Source of the DNA: Psychrobacter maritimus
GTDB lineage: Bacteria > Pseudomonadota > Gammaproteobacteria > Pseudomonadales > Moraxellaceae
DNA: 64,000 nucleotides
Reading direction: 5' to 3'
Assembly: GCF_904846345.1 (NCBI RefSeq)
Contig: NZ_CAJHAJ010000002.1
Span: 62,001 to 126,000, forward strand
The notes under the pieces are model-generated. The model was not told where the DNA came from, did no database searches, and saw only the letters and a program-made list of their open reading frames with translations. This document shows positions 25,751 to 35,700 of this stretch, in pieces; positions within the stretch are counted from its first letter, which is position 1; every line of letters begins with the position of its first letter. Position numbers and translations under genes: made by a program.

Positions 25751-27958
25751 TTAAAACTGTAATGCCAAACCCGTATGACGCTCAGTGGGTGTCTGGACGG
25801 CCTTTTCCAAAGCAGATTTCGTACTATATATGGTTACCTGTTTTTTGGCACGGGTCACAGCGGTATAAATAAGCTCTTTGCTTAGCAATCTTGCATGACT
25901 ATTATCAAAAGTAATGGCCACATGATCAAACTCAGACCCTTGCGATTTGTGAATGGTCATCGCATAGGCGGTGGCAATCACCTCTTCATTAAGTAGATTG
26001 ACGGCTATCCCCTGCTTCTTATTTTCAAAGAACACCTCGAGTCCACTACGCTCATCACCAGTTTGCAAACAAAAACCAATATCGCCATTAAATAATCCTA
26101 GCTCATAGTTGTTTTGAAGAACCATAACAGGACGACCATGAAACCATGTGTTTTGACCCAGTGGTAGCTTAAGCTCAGTAAGGTGCCATTGAGTAAGGTA
26201 ATTATTAATATAATGGTCGCCCCACTCGCCATTATGGCCGGCAGTTAACACCCTGAACTGATTAAAGGTTTCCATTAATGAAGCAATGGTATCTTTAACT
26301 GATTCTGGCATGCATTTTTCTATCGTATTTATCAGCAACGTTTTGATTTTGTTTGTGTAGGGATGGTAATTTAAGGTGAGGTTTGAGATATCTTTATTAT
26401 TACTTAGGCTATTTTCTATCTTATTATCTAGAGAAGCTTCAGTTTGTAAGGTGTTGATGCTATTTACATATTGAAAGCTCAGTGCCTTATCATGCTTTAA
26501 CAACTGCCAAATAGCATGAGTATCTGTCTCCGTTTTGTTGATTTGATAAGCAAGCTTACCGATACCCGAGTCTGCTGTAAATCGACGACTCTCTGTTAGC
26601 TCTGCATGAATGGGTTGTAATAGTGGAATACGGCACAAGTCAGCCAATACCGCCCCTGCATCTACCGCTGCTAACTGGTTCGCATCTCCTAACAATATGA
26701 GCCTTGCGCCCGGCTTTACCGCACTCACAAGATAGTTCGCCAGCTCCACCCCTAGCATCGATGCCTCATCGACGATGATAATATCTTCGCCAAGTGGATT
26801 ATTGGCATCGTAACGCGGTCTGCCCGTCCGACCGATACCTAATAAGCGATGAATGGTTTTTGCCTCTTGCAACTGTAGTTCAACATCCGCTGCGTCTAAC
26901 GCTGCCTGCAGAGACTCTTGCATGCGCTGTGCAGCCTTACCAGTTGGTGCTGCTAATGCCAAGCTGGCACTGTCAGTACTGAACCTAACGCTTTCAGACG
27001 CATCTGCCCCACTCTCTGCTGCCTGTTGCAGTGCAATCACTAGCTGAGCAACGGTGTAGGTCTTTCCTGTGCCTGGCCCACCAGTAATAATGCTAAAGGC
27101 GTTGTTATTAGCGACATTAATTGCCTTTATCTGATGTTCATGAAGGTTTTCGGGTATTGCTATCTCTAGCGGTGTTACCTGCTGGTTTAAAATAGTATTG
27201 ATGCGCGCGGCTAAGTTAAATTCTGCTTGCCAAGCTCTGTGTAACCAAAAAGTGATTGCTGCGTTGTGTTTATCAGCCTCTTTGTTATTGATAAGCTGAT
27301 AAACGATAGGTTGGTTATTTTTGCTTAGGCTATTTTTATTTTCATTATTGTTTACGTTAGCATTAACGCTAGCGAACAAAGTGTGCTCATCGATTAACTT
27401 AGAAAAAAACGTTAAGTTGCTATTTTTCAATAACTGATAGAGTGCCGCTACTGCATCAAGCCTTTTAACCAACATCTCTTTTTCATGATTACTGAGTGCC
27501 AGCTGCGCCCATAACTGGTCTTGCTTAGCAAACAAAGTCTCTAGCAATACAAATATTGATGGCTCAGCCGTAATATCGACCTCTGATTGAACCTCTGATT
27601 GAGTATCAATCAAGGCAATAATCGGCGTTGCTAGCATCTCTAACAGCTGCTGTTGCCAAGCATATAGTGTCACCAGCTCGCCATTGATTTGACCGCTCAG
27701 CGGTACTTCATGCTCAGTTTCCTCAATGGTGAGTACAGTATGTCCCTCTTCTAAATGCGTCGCCAACATAGTGAATAAAGCCGTAAATAAGCCACTATCT
27801 GATGTTTTATCTATTTTTGCGCTATCAGTATTAGGCTTGGCATCGGTTACGTTATACGCTAAATGCGTTTGCTGACGGCGCAGCAAAATATAATCACTGA
27901 TGTTGCTGGCCCAGCTTTCTTGTAAGCTAATAGCAGCGCTGCTCTTATTATTATTCAT
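25751..27958 (-). CDS. recD: Exodeoxyribonuclease V subunit alpha (RecD helicase)
   Basis: 735 residues. RecD is the 5'-3' helicase subunit of RecBCD, the double-strand-break repair and foreign-DNA degradation enzyme. Walker A GGPGTGKTYTVAQL is near residues 290-303, Walker B-like DIIIVDEASML follows, and the C-terminal helicase motif AYAMTIHKSQGSEFD is intact. Two Asn/Lys-rich low-complexity insertions are visible (around residues 204-216 and 500-520), making it somewhat longer than the E. coli protein (608). It is the last gene of the recC-recB-recD set, 101 bp after recB. Confidence 0.95.
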   Translation of the reverse strand: MNNNKSSAAISLQESWASNISDYILLRRQQTHLAYNVTDAKPNTDSAKIDKTSDSGLFTALFTMLATHLEEGHTVLTIEETEHEVPLSGQINGELVTLYAWQQQLLEMLATPIIALIDTQSEVQSEVDITAEPSIFVLLETLFAKQDQLWAQLALSNHEKEMLVKRLDAVAALYQLLKNSNLTFFSKLIDEHTLFASVNANVNNNENKNSLSKNNQPIVYQLINNKEADKHNAAITFWLHRAWQAEFNLAARINTILNQQVTPLEIAIPENLHEHQIKAINVANNNAFSIITGGPGTGKTYTVAQLVIALQQAAESGADASESVRFSTDSASLALAAPTGKAAQRMQESLQAALDAADVELQLQEAKTIHRLLGIGRTGRPRYDANNPLGEDIIIVDEASMLGVELANYLVSAVKPGARLILLGDANQLAAVDAGAVLADLCRIPLLQPIHAELTESRRFTADSGIGKLAYQINKTETDTHAIWQLLKHDKALSFQYVNSINTLQTEASLDNKIENSLSNNKDISNLTLNYHPYTNKIKTLLINTIEKCMPESVKDTIASLMETFNQFRVLTAGHNGEWGDHYINNYLTQWHLTELKLPLGQNTWFHGRPVMVLQNNYELGLFNGDIGFCLQTGDERSGLEVFFENKKQGIAVNLLNEEVIATAYAMTIHKSQGSEFDHVAITFDNSHARLLSKELIYTAVTRAKKQVTIYSTKSALEKAVQTPTERHTGLALQF

Positions 27959-28059
27959 AGATTATTACTCATGGTCTGTTTTTCTCTATATTTATATGAT
28001 TAATCGCTATAGTAATTTGTTGCATCAAACCCGTTATTTTATGCATTTTGTATAGCCTG

Positions 28060-31000
28060 CTAGCTTGGCATGCCAAACAATGCATCTAGGGCTTTAATAA
28101 AATCAATAGGAATGTCCCAAGTCACTAATCCATAGCGTGCACTGCTTATTGATTTATGCTTTATTGAATTACTATGCATTAAGTTGCTACCGTCAAGCGT
28201 ATTAGCCTCTTCTGCTGCCTTAATAGCTAACGAGGCAGCTGGATCATATACGCCCCGTAAAAAAACATACTCCACCGCGCCCAAATACTTATCTTCATTG
28301 CCTGCATAGTCATTAATCCGCATAGATAAGAATCGATGCAACGCCACCTGATAAATCGCTGCTTGCAACCAATATCCTGCTTTGGACATTGCTTGCTTGA
28401 GGGTGTTTTCATTATAATCGCTTAGGCTATTTCCTAAAAAATTACTCTTATAGTCGACGACGTAATACTTGCCAGCATGCTCATACACCAAATCGATCTC
28501 ACCACGTAAATAACGATACAAATGCGCTTTGTTTTGCGGAACAAGATTGACATGTTTGTCGGTTTCATTAGGCAGGTACTGTTGAAAGAGTCTATTAATA
28601 TCTTGTGCTTTAAAACGCTCTGACAGCCCCATATTGAACTCTAATTCAGCGAACCTCTGACTTGCATCGATAGAGCGTAACGGTTGATTGGACGCTAATA
28701 GCGGCGCATCTAGCACCTCCTCAATCCAGCCAATGAGAGCCTCATGCTTGCTAGCATCTATCGAGTCAGGATTAAATGATTCAGGATCAAATGCCCCCTC
28801 ATCTCCTTGCTCTTGCTTCTTCGCTTGTAATCGACGGCTTTGGGTTTCAGCGCTACTATACACCAGTGGCAGCTGATAGCTACTGATCGCTCTATCGATA
28901 ACCTGAGACCACTGCGATTTATTATTAAAATCAATTTTTTCAAATATCTCATGCAAAAATGTACCCGCATTGGCACCTTTCACAAAAGTAAAACGAATAT
29001 CATCCTCTAGCTTGAGACTTAGCTCATCGACTTGCTCAGCAGACTCATTATCATTCAATGATGGCACAACTGAAACTGAGGTTTCGGTCATATCAATATC
29101 TATCGCATCATCAATACGCTCATCCATGATAGCCATTGTCTGCGTTGATTCATCTAGCTGACGGGCTAAGGCGGTAAAACTGGTTTTAGCCCAACCATAA
29201 AAGTAATTAATTTTCATAACCTCTGAAAAATCATCATACTTAATCGGCTCTGTTTTGGGCTTAATCGAGGCAAGCGCTCCATTATTAATTGATGAGCTTA
29301 TTTTAGCTGTAGCACAGTTATCGTTATAGAACTCATTGACCTTATGCCCTCTAATCATACCTATGGTGCCTTTGAGTCTATCAGGCAATTCAAATTTTGG
29401 CTCTGGTGAATCAAACCAGTAGAACACCGGTTTTAATTCAAACCCTGTTTTATTATGGGGATCTCGCAGCACCACATAAAGCTGCTCACTGGCGCGAGTA
29501 AATGCCACATAACCAAGCCGGCGCATCTCATCAAAGCCCTCTTGCGTCTCCATATCGGTATAGTAGCCCTCTGTGGTCGCAGAGCCTTGTACAGGCGAGA
29601 ATCGGCGCTGATTGCCTGTCGATTGCTGAGCTAGCGCTGACTGATTTTGTTGAGTATCATCTTGCTGGCTAGGGTTTTGTTGCGCGTTATAGAGATACAA
29701 TCCATATTCTTCTTTATTACCTGACTTCCTACTGGCATCGCCCATACCCAGCACATAAACAATGGGAAACTCCAACCCTTTTGATTTATGAATGGTCATC
29801 AGCTGCACGCCAGACTCTGTCGGTAGCGGATACTGCTTAGCCCAATCACTGCTAGGAGCGGTATCTATGTTTTGTCTAAACCAGGCTAGCAGCTCATATT
29901 CACCCATGCCGATACCATACTGTGCCAAGATATCCATCACATGACGCAAATCCATAATATGACGCGCGCCTTCTGGATGCGCTGCTAATGCTTGCCAAAC
30001 GCCTTGCGGCTGCACAGGGCTTTGATCTAACAAGTAATGCATGGCCGATAATATACCAAAGTGCTGCCAACGCTGTGTGCCTTCTTTTAAATAGCTAATA
30101 AAGTCTTGATAGCTTTTCTTATTATCAACGGCTTTTGTATTAGCGCTATTTAAATCTACAACCCCTGACTCATGGTCAGTCATCATGGCTTTGATATCTT
30201 TTATACTCAGGCCATACAAATGACTGGTCAGCACCCGATTAATCATGTCATGACGATACGGATATAGCATGGCACTCAGCAGCGCTGCCACATCCTCTGC
30301 CATGATAGTTTCAAAGATACTGACATCACTGGTGGTCAAGGTCGGCACATTGAGTTTTACTAGCTCGTCTTCGACCCGTTTTAAGTCTTTTTTGGCACGT
30401 GCCAGCACGCCGATATCGCTCGGCTGAATCGGTTTGCCTTTTAATGTCTGACCACTGCTGAGTAAGGTCGCAATATGACGCGCTGTGATTTCATGCTCAT
30501 CGTACTCAAGCTCTTTGTCCTTATCATAAGGCAGGTGCAACACACTCACTGGCTGAGCAGAGAGCACGTCACTCACTAAATCGCTATTTAGGTCACTGGT
30601 TAGTATGTCTGGCTCATTAAACCAAGACAGCTGATTTTCTTCTTTATATGCTTTAATGTGCTGATAATAAATACCACTACCTAACTGTGCGAGCCTATTC
30701 TCATTAGTCACAGGCGCAGGCATACCAAACCAGCAATTTAGAGCATTAATCACACTGGCGTTTGAACGGCGGTTAATATCGAGCGTCCAAAGGCTGCTTT
30801 TATCAAACTGGGCTTTCATATAATTGTAGTTGGCGACATCACCGCCGCGAAACCCATAAATGGCCTGCTTAGGATCACCCACCAACAACAAAAACTCATG
30901 GTTGGCTTTATTGGTATTAGCTCGTTTGTCATTGGCCGACGGTTTACGCTTCGGCAAATAAATGCTTTCAATCATAATGGCTTGCTCGCCATTGATGTCC

Positions 31001-32661
31001 TGCGACTCATCAATCAATGCCACTGGATAGTGATGACGAATATAACGCGCCAGCTTCTCTCCTTGCCGACCGGTTAATGCTTGGTTCAAACGTACCATTT
31101 GCAAGCTAAAGGTGGTTTCACCGCGCTCTTCTAAGATAACCGGCAGCCTGTCACGTACCGCCAGCACGATATGGCGATTTAGATTGGCTAAGACAGTAAT
31201 GATGTATTCATCAAGCTTTTTACTTTCTTCAATATACCGTTTAAAGTCACGAACCACCTGTAACTCATTAAATATTAAATTAACTCTTTCCCCGTCTTTT
31301 GGCTTGTAAAACTGTTTGCCTATATCATCAGTTTTCTGAAAAGCTTCAATTAACTTTCCAGTATAAGTTTTTTTGTCTGATATGAACTTATAAGCGGCTG
31401 GACCAGACTCTTCTAACACTTGAATGATTTTCGGCCAAGACTCTCTGTTATTCTGCAACTGTCCTTTGGGAACTTCATAATATTCGCCGTCAGGCTTAAA
31501 GAAAGCATCAAGCTCATCGCTGCGCTCAATGATACTGTGGATAAGCCGCTCATAACCCTCAAAAGAAAAATCACTGCTCACAACTTCATTAATCGGCGCA
31601 GAGATAAAATTAAGCGACCGAGTCACATAACTTTTATGATCGCCAACCGCCGTCAGCTTACCTTGCTGATCCATCAATGCATACAGCTTAGGCTGCTCAT
31701 GATACAGCCTACTTTGAAACTGACGCAGTTCATCATGAATAATACTGTCCGTCACTTGCTCAATACTGCTGTCTTCAATAATAGCCATGCCTTGCTGATG
31801 ACCGGTCTCGCTACTGTATTCCTTCAACCATTTCTGCGCCAAACTATCAAGGGTACCGACAAACAGCTTGTCCAAGGTGGTTAATACCAGCGCCGTGCGT
31901 CGAATGGCTTCCGTCATGGGATAGCTGTATACATGATCAAGCAAGTAGCCGACCAAATGCAGATTAATAGGGTCTTGCATGATGTCATCTAAACGCGCAT
32001 ATTTAGCCTGAGCGACCAACCAATCCTCACGATCTTTTTTTGCTTGGGCGCACTTTTCAGCAGCGGCTTTTTTGTCATGAACCCTGTCATAAACAATGTC
32101 TTGATTTAGTTCATCAGCATCTGTTTCAGCGTTTGAATCAGTATTTGAGCTATTGACTGCTTGCTTATCCTCCTTATCCTTATCCTTATCCTTATCCTTA
32201 TCAGGTGTCACCTGTAGTATATGCGGATACAAACTCTCTTTATTAGCGGGGTCAGCACTCAGGCTATTCACCCATTGCAGCAGCTGATAAAAATCCACCA
32301 AACGATCATGAATGCGCTGACGCATCTCAGCTGCAGCGGCGCGAGTAAAGGTCGTCGCAATGATTTGCTCTGGCGCACGCCGTGCTTCAATCAACAGACG
32401 CAGTACAATGCCAGTTAGTGTCCACGTTTTACCAGTACCGGCTGACGCTTCGATAAGATGCCGACCCGTCAATGCAACATCAACCGCTGGTATCACATCC
32501 GCCTTATTCTTAGGCTTAGTCATGTCGTCATTCGCAACATCACTGTCAGTCATACCCTGATATGTATCAAATAAGTGAGGCGATTCATTCAGGTACTCGG
32601 CGGATGAGTGTGGCTGGGTAGAAATGTCCATCATGTGAGTGGTGGCGGTAAATTCTGTCAT
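28060..32661 (-). CDS. recB: Exodeoxyribonuclease V subunit beta (RecB helicase-nuclease)
   Basis: 1533 residues from the ATG at 32661; an in-frame GTG at 32673 is an alternative and neither has a clear Shine-Dalgarno. RecB is a UvrD-like 3'-5' helicase with a C-terminal nuclease. Walker A ASAGTGKTWT is near the N-terminus, LIDESQDIN and VGDPKQAIYGFRGGD are central helicase motifs, MTIHKSKGLEFPIVYV follows, and the nuclease core GEIDLV...VVDYKSN is at about residues 1390-1406. A Lys/Asp repeat insertion (DKDKDKDKDK) comes from a hexanucleotide tandem repeat at 32171-32200. The E. coli protein is 1180 residues, so this one carries several insertions. Confidence 0.95.
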   Translation of the reverse strand: MTEFTATTHMMDISTQPHSSAEYLNESPHLFDTYQGMTDSDVANDDMTKPKNKADVIPAVDVALTGRHLIEASAGTGKTWTLTGIVLRLLIEARRAPEQIIATTFTRAAAAEMRQRIHDRLVDFYQLLQWVNSLSADPANKESLYPHILQVTPDKDKDKDKDKEDKQAVNSSNTDSNAETDADELNQDIVYDRVHDKKAAAEKCAQAKKDREDWLVAQAKYARLDDIMQDPINLHLVGYLLDHVYSYPMTEAIRRTALVLTTLDKLFVGTLDSLAQKWLKEYSSETGHQQGMAIIEDSSIEQVTDSIIHDELRQFQSRLYHEQPKLYALMDQQGKLTAVGDHKSYVTRSLNFISAPINEVVSSDFSFEGYERLIHSIIERSDELDAFFKPDGEYYEVPKGQLQNNRESWPKIIQVLEESGPAAYKFISDKKTYTGKLIEAFQKTDDIGKQFYKPKDGERVNLIFNELQVVRDFKRYIEESKKLDEYIITVLANLNRHIVLAVRDRLPVILEERGETTFSLQMVRLNQALTGRQGEKLARYIRHHYPVALIDESQDINGEQAIMIESIYLPKRKPSANDKRANTNKANHEFLLLVGDPKQAIYGFRGGDVANYNYMKAQFDKSSLWTLDINRRSNASVINALNCWFGMPAPVTNENRLAQLGSGIYYQHIKAYKEENQLSWFNEPDILTSDLNSDLVSDVLSAQPVSVLHLPYDKDKELEYDEHEITARHIATLLSSGQTLKGKPIQPSDIGVLARAKKDLKRVEDELVKLNVPTLTTSDVSIFETIMAEDVAALLSAMLYPYRHDMINRVLTSHLYGLSIKDIKAMMTDHESGVVDLNSANTKAVDNKKSYQDFISYLKEGTQRWQHFGILSAMHYLLDQSPVQPQGVWQALAAHPEGARHIMDLRHVMDILAQYGIGMGEYELLAWFRQNIDTAPSSDWAKQYPLPTESGVQLMTIHKSKGLEFPIVYVLGMGDASRKSGNKEEYGLYLYNAQQNPSQQDDTQQNQSALAQQSTGNQRRFSPVQGSATTEGYYTDMETQEGFDEMRRLGYVAFTRASEQLYVVLRDPHNKTGFELKPVFYWFDSPEPKFELPDRLKGTIGMIRGHKVNEFYNDNCATAKISSSINNGALASIKPKTEPIKYDDFSEVMKINYFYGWAKTSFTALARQLDESTQTMAIMDERIDDAIDIDMTETSVSVVPSLNDNESAEQVDELSLKLEDDIRFTFVKGANAGTFLHEIFEKIDFNNKSQWSQVIDRAISSYQLPLVYSSAETQSRRLQAKKQEQGDEGAFDPESFNPDSIDASKHEALIGWIEEVLDAPLLASNQPLRSIDASQRFAELEFNMGLSERFKAQDINRLFQQYLPNETDKHVNLVPQNKAHLYRYLRGEIDLVYEHAGKYYVVDYKSNFLGNSLSDYNENTLKQAMSKAGYWLQAAIYQVALHRFLSMRINDYAGNEDKYLGAVEYVFLRGVYDPAASLAIKAAEEANTLDGSNLMHSNSIKHKSISSARYGLVTWDIPIDFIKALDALFGMPS
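32171..32200. repeat. Hexanucleotide microsatellite inside recB
   Basis: Five perfect copies of TCCTTA (plus strand) encode alternating Lys-Asp on the minus strand. Unit length of six keeps the frame when copy number changes. Confidence 0.9.
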
Positions 32662-32735
32662 AGGGGCGTACACTTTTTATTATTAATTAAGCCAAAGGGC
32701 AAAAAACGAACCGTTTTGAATAACCAACTAGCCAG

Positions 32736-35700
32736 CTAACTATCTAAACCTTGTAGGGCAGTAAACATCGGCTCATACAGTGGCTGTGCTAACGTCGTTA
32801 ATGCTGCTGATAAGGCTTTAAACGCGTCTTGATCACGCAGTACATATTGCCAAATGGCATGCTGCGAGCAGGTATCGTATACCGTGTCTACATGATAGTT
32901 AGGTCTTAGCCAATCTGAGAAGTCTGCGCGTTTTGGCCAATAGCTGCCAATCTCATCTTCACTCTCTTCCGCTTTTGTACACTTATCAAGATAACTGAGC
33001 CCATATTCTGGCAATAAGGTAATCGGCACTTGACCTGCTAGCTTGCCAAACATCGCCCACTTTATGAGCTCAGCTACGGCATCTTCATACACAATAGGGT
33101 TTAGCTTAAAGGCGGTTACTTTTTCATATTTTTTGACTTGTGAGTTGGGCTTATTAAAACGCCAAATACTCACCCCATCATTTAATACGACTTGCTCGGC
33201 AGTAGTGCGTCTGGCAACTTGCCAATACAAATGCGACAACCAAAACTTGATTAAATGTTTGGGGCTAGCAGAATTGGGCAGTATGTTTAACCACTGCTTG
33301 GGGGATTGCTCGGCATAGGACACGCCAGCCTGTAGATTAGCGCGATTGTTATTAGCATTTATTGCTACTGATATTGGTACTGAGCCTTTTATTTTAATGA
33401 GTTGAGGCAATAGCTTCAGTAATGGCGCATTATCAGTATCATTTAATACAGCCGCTAGCTCTATCTGAACGGGATGCTCGGTGGTTGGGGTCAGTAGCTG
33501 CAAACCACCTATATCGCTCTCCTCTAATATCGGGGCATCATCCAAGCCATTAGCAATTAGCTGCTCTTTAAATTCCTGACATTGCTGTTGCAGTTTTTGT
33601 TGTTGATTGGGCAAGGTCGTTTGGCGCGCTACACCTGCTGGCATGATTTTTTGATACATCAATATTGGGCTGTCTTGCTGAGCTGAGCTATCAGAATTGT
33701 TATTGGCGGCATCGCTCGCCAGCTCATTAATCAAATACTCTTTAATCTGATAGGTCGTCAGGCTGTCTAGGAATAGCGGCTCTTGATGTGCCATTGCTTC
33801 CTCGCCTTGCACCACATGTACCTTTTGAGTACGCAAAAATGCCTTGGCCGGATGACGCACTTGATAGGCCAATACCCCTTCAACGTCTATCTCTCCAATA
33901 TTAAATACAGTTTCGGAAAGTGCCTTTTTAGTAGGCTCACCTACAGCAGCAGAATCACTGGAGACAGCTGTCGCTTCTAATGACAGCATCTCAGCCAATG
34001 CATCTAAGGTTTGATTGTCTAATTGTCCTAACTGACCTAAAGATTGACCAAGTAGCTGAGCGATTGATTCGTACTGTGCTTTGGTAGGCAAGCCAACCAG
34101 TTCTGCATGCTCACTAGATGTTCTACCCTTTAAGGTATGAAACACCGCTTGCCAAAGCGGCGCAGGCGGAAACTGACGTTTTTGCGCAAGCTTGGTTTTG
34201 CGCATGGCTTTATTCAAAAGAACATCTAGCTCATCTGCATTATCAATAAGGCTGTTGTCTTGAATATTATTGTCAGTGTGGATAGCTGCGCTTTCATTCA
34301 AATTGAGCTTAGGAGTGTCAGACGCTTGCTCAGCAACATCTGCGTCTTCAATGTCTGTTTCAAACAAACTCTCATGAAAAGGCAAAGCTGGATGCTCCGT
34401 CACCAGCCACTGTTTAATCAATTTAGGTAAATAACGCTTAAGGCTCTCGGTGGTAGAGTCAACATTCTCAGGCAATGTGTCTAACGCTTCAAGCGAGTTG
34501 ACCTGCCACTGCACCTCACCTTGCAAAAACTGTAATAGCTCACTGACTGGGTTGGCTGGCAGGTGCTCGTGGGTGTCTGTCAGACTTTGACCGTTATAAA
34601 ATATCCAGCAAGCGCTGCGCGCGCACAGCAATGCGTCTAAGAACGCACCATTATCATCATCTTCACTGACTCTATCACCGCGGCGGGCATTGGTGGCTTT
34701 CATCAAATCATAGCGATTATCAAGATCACGCCCAGGGAATTCAGAGAGATCCATATTGAGCATCACCACCAAATCAAAAGGCACGTTTCTTAACGCACCA
34801 AATCGACCAAAGGTAATCACCCCAGTCGGCTCGGCACTGACCTGCTGACTCTCAAGCTCCGCTTCAATACTGTCCAGCATAAAGCTCAGCTTTAATGGCA
34901 ACTGCTCAACGCCTGCCAGCCTTTGCTCTACTTCTTTTTTGTTAGCATTACTGACACTATCGCTACTGGCGTACTGTCTATAGTGGCGATTGGCTCTCAG
35001 GCTTGATTTAAAGCCATTCATAGCGTTATAGATGGCGCGCATCGTACGGGTTTGATCGACATCACCGAAATAGCGGTGAATGACTTGCGTCTCAATCTGA
35101 TCGAGCCAATCCTCCGCTTTTAGTTTTTGTGTATGATCATCACGGCGCGCGGTCAAACCGGCATAAATACGACAAAGCGCTTCAACAATCATCGCATCGT
35201 TTAGGCTCACTTGCGGTAGCGGCAAACTCATCTCTGGCAAGGCTGTGCTTGGCCAATCTTCCTGTGCCAAAGGATATAAGCAATTGCTCAATTTGGCCTC
35301 TGGCATTACCAGACCCAAAGTTAATCTATCTAGCGCTTGAGCAAAGGTAAATCGGTAGTCATAGTCGTTGCTATCTAGGGTTTGTTTAAGATGCCATTCA
35401 TCAAAGCCGCGGATAAAGCCTGCCTCTACCAGCAAATCACAGCCACGGCTCATCTGGTCATGGGTTAAGCCAAAACTTTCATACAGCGGTGGCAGCATCA
35501 GCCAATCAAGCACCTCTGCCGCTTCAAAGCGGGCACTATGGCTGCCTAATAACTTATAAAAACCAATAATGGCTTCCCATAGCTGGCGAATATCCGCATC
35601 GACAACACCCGTCACTTTTGCTGGCAGGGTCAAACCGTCTTGACCTTTACCGCTGACGAAAATAGAGCTGATCAGCGCATGGTGACGCTCAACATCGGGT

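Noticed and set aside
31420..31884. 154-codon plus-strand open frame inside recB
   Set aside because: Lies fully within recB in the opposite strand and has no ribosome site or known motif.
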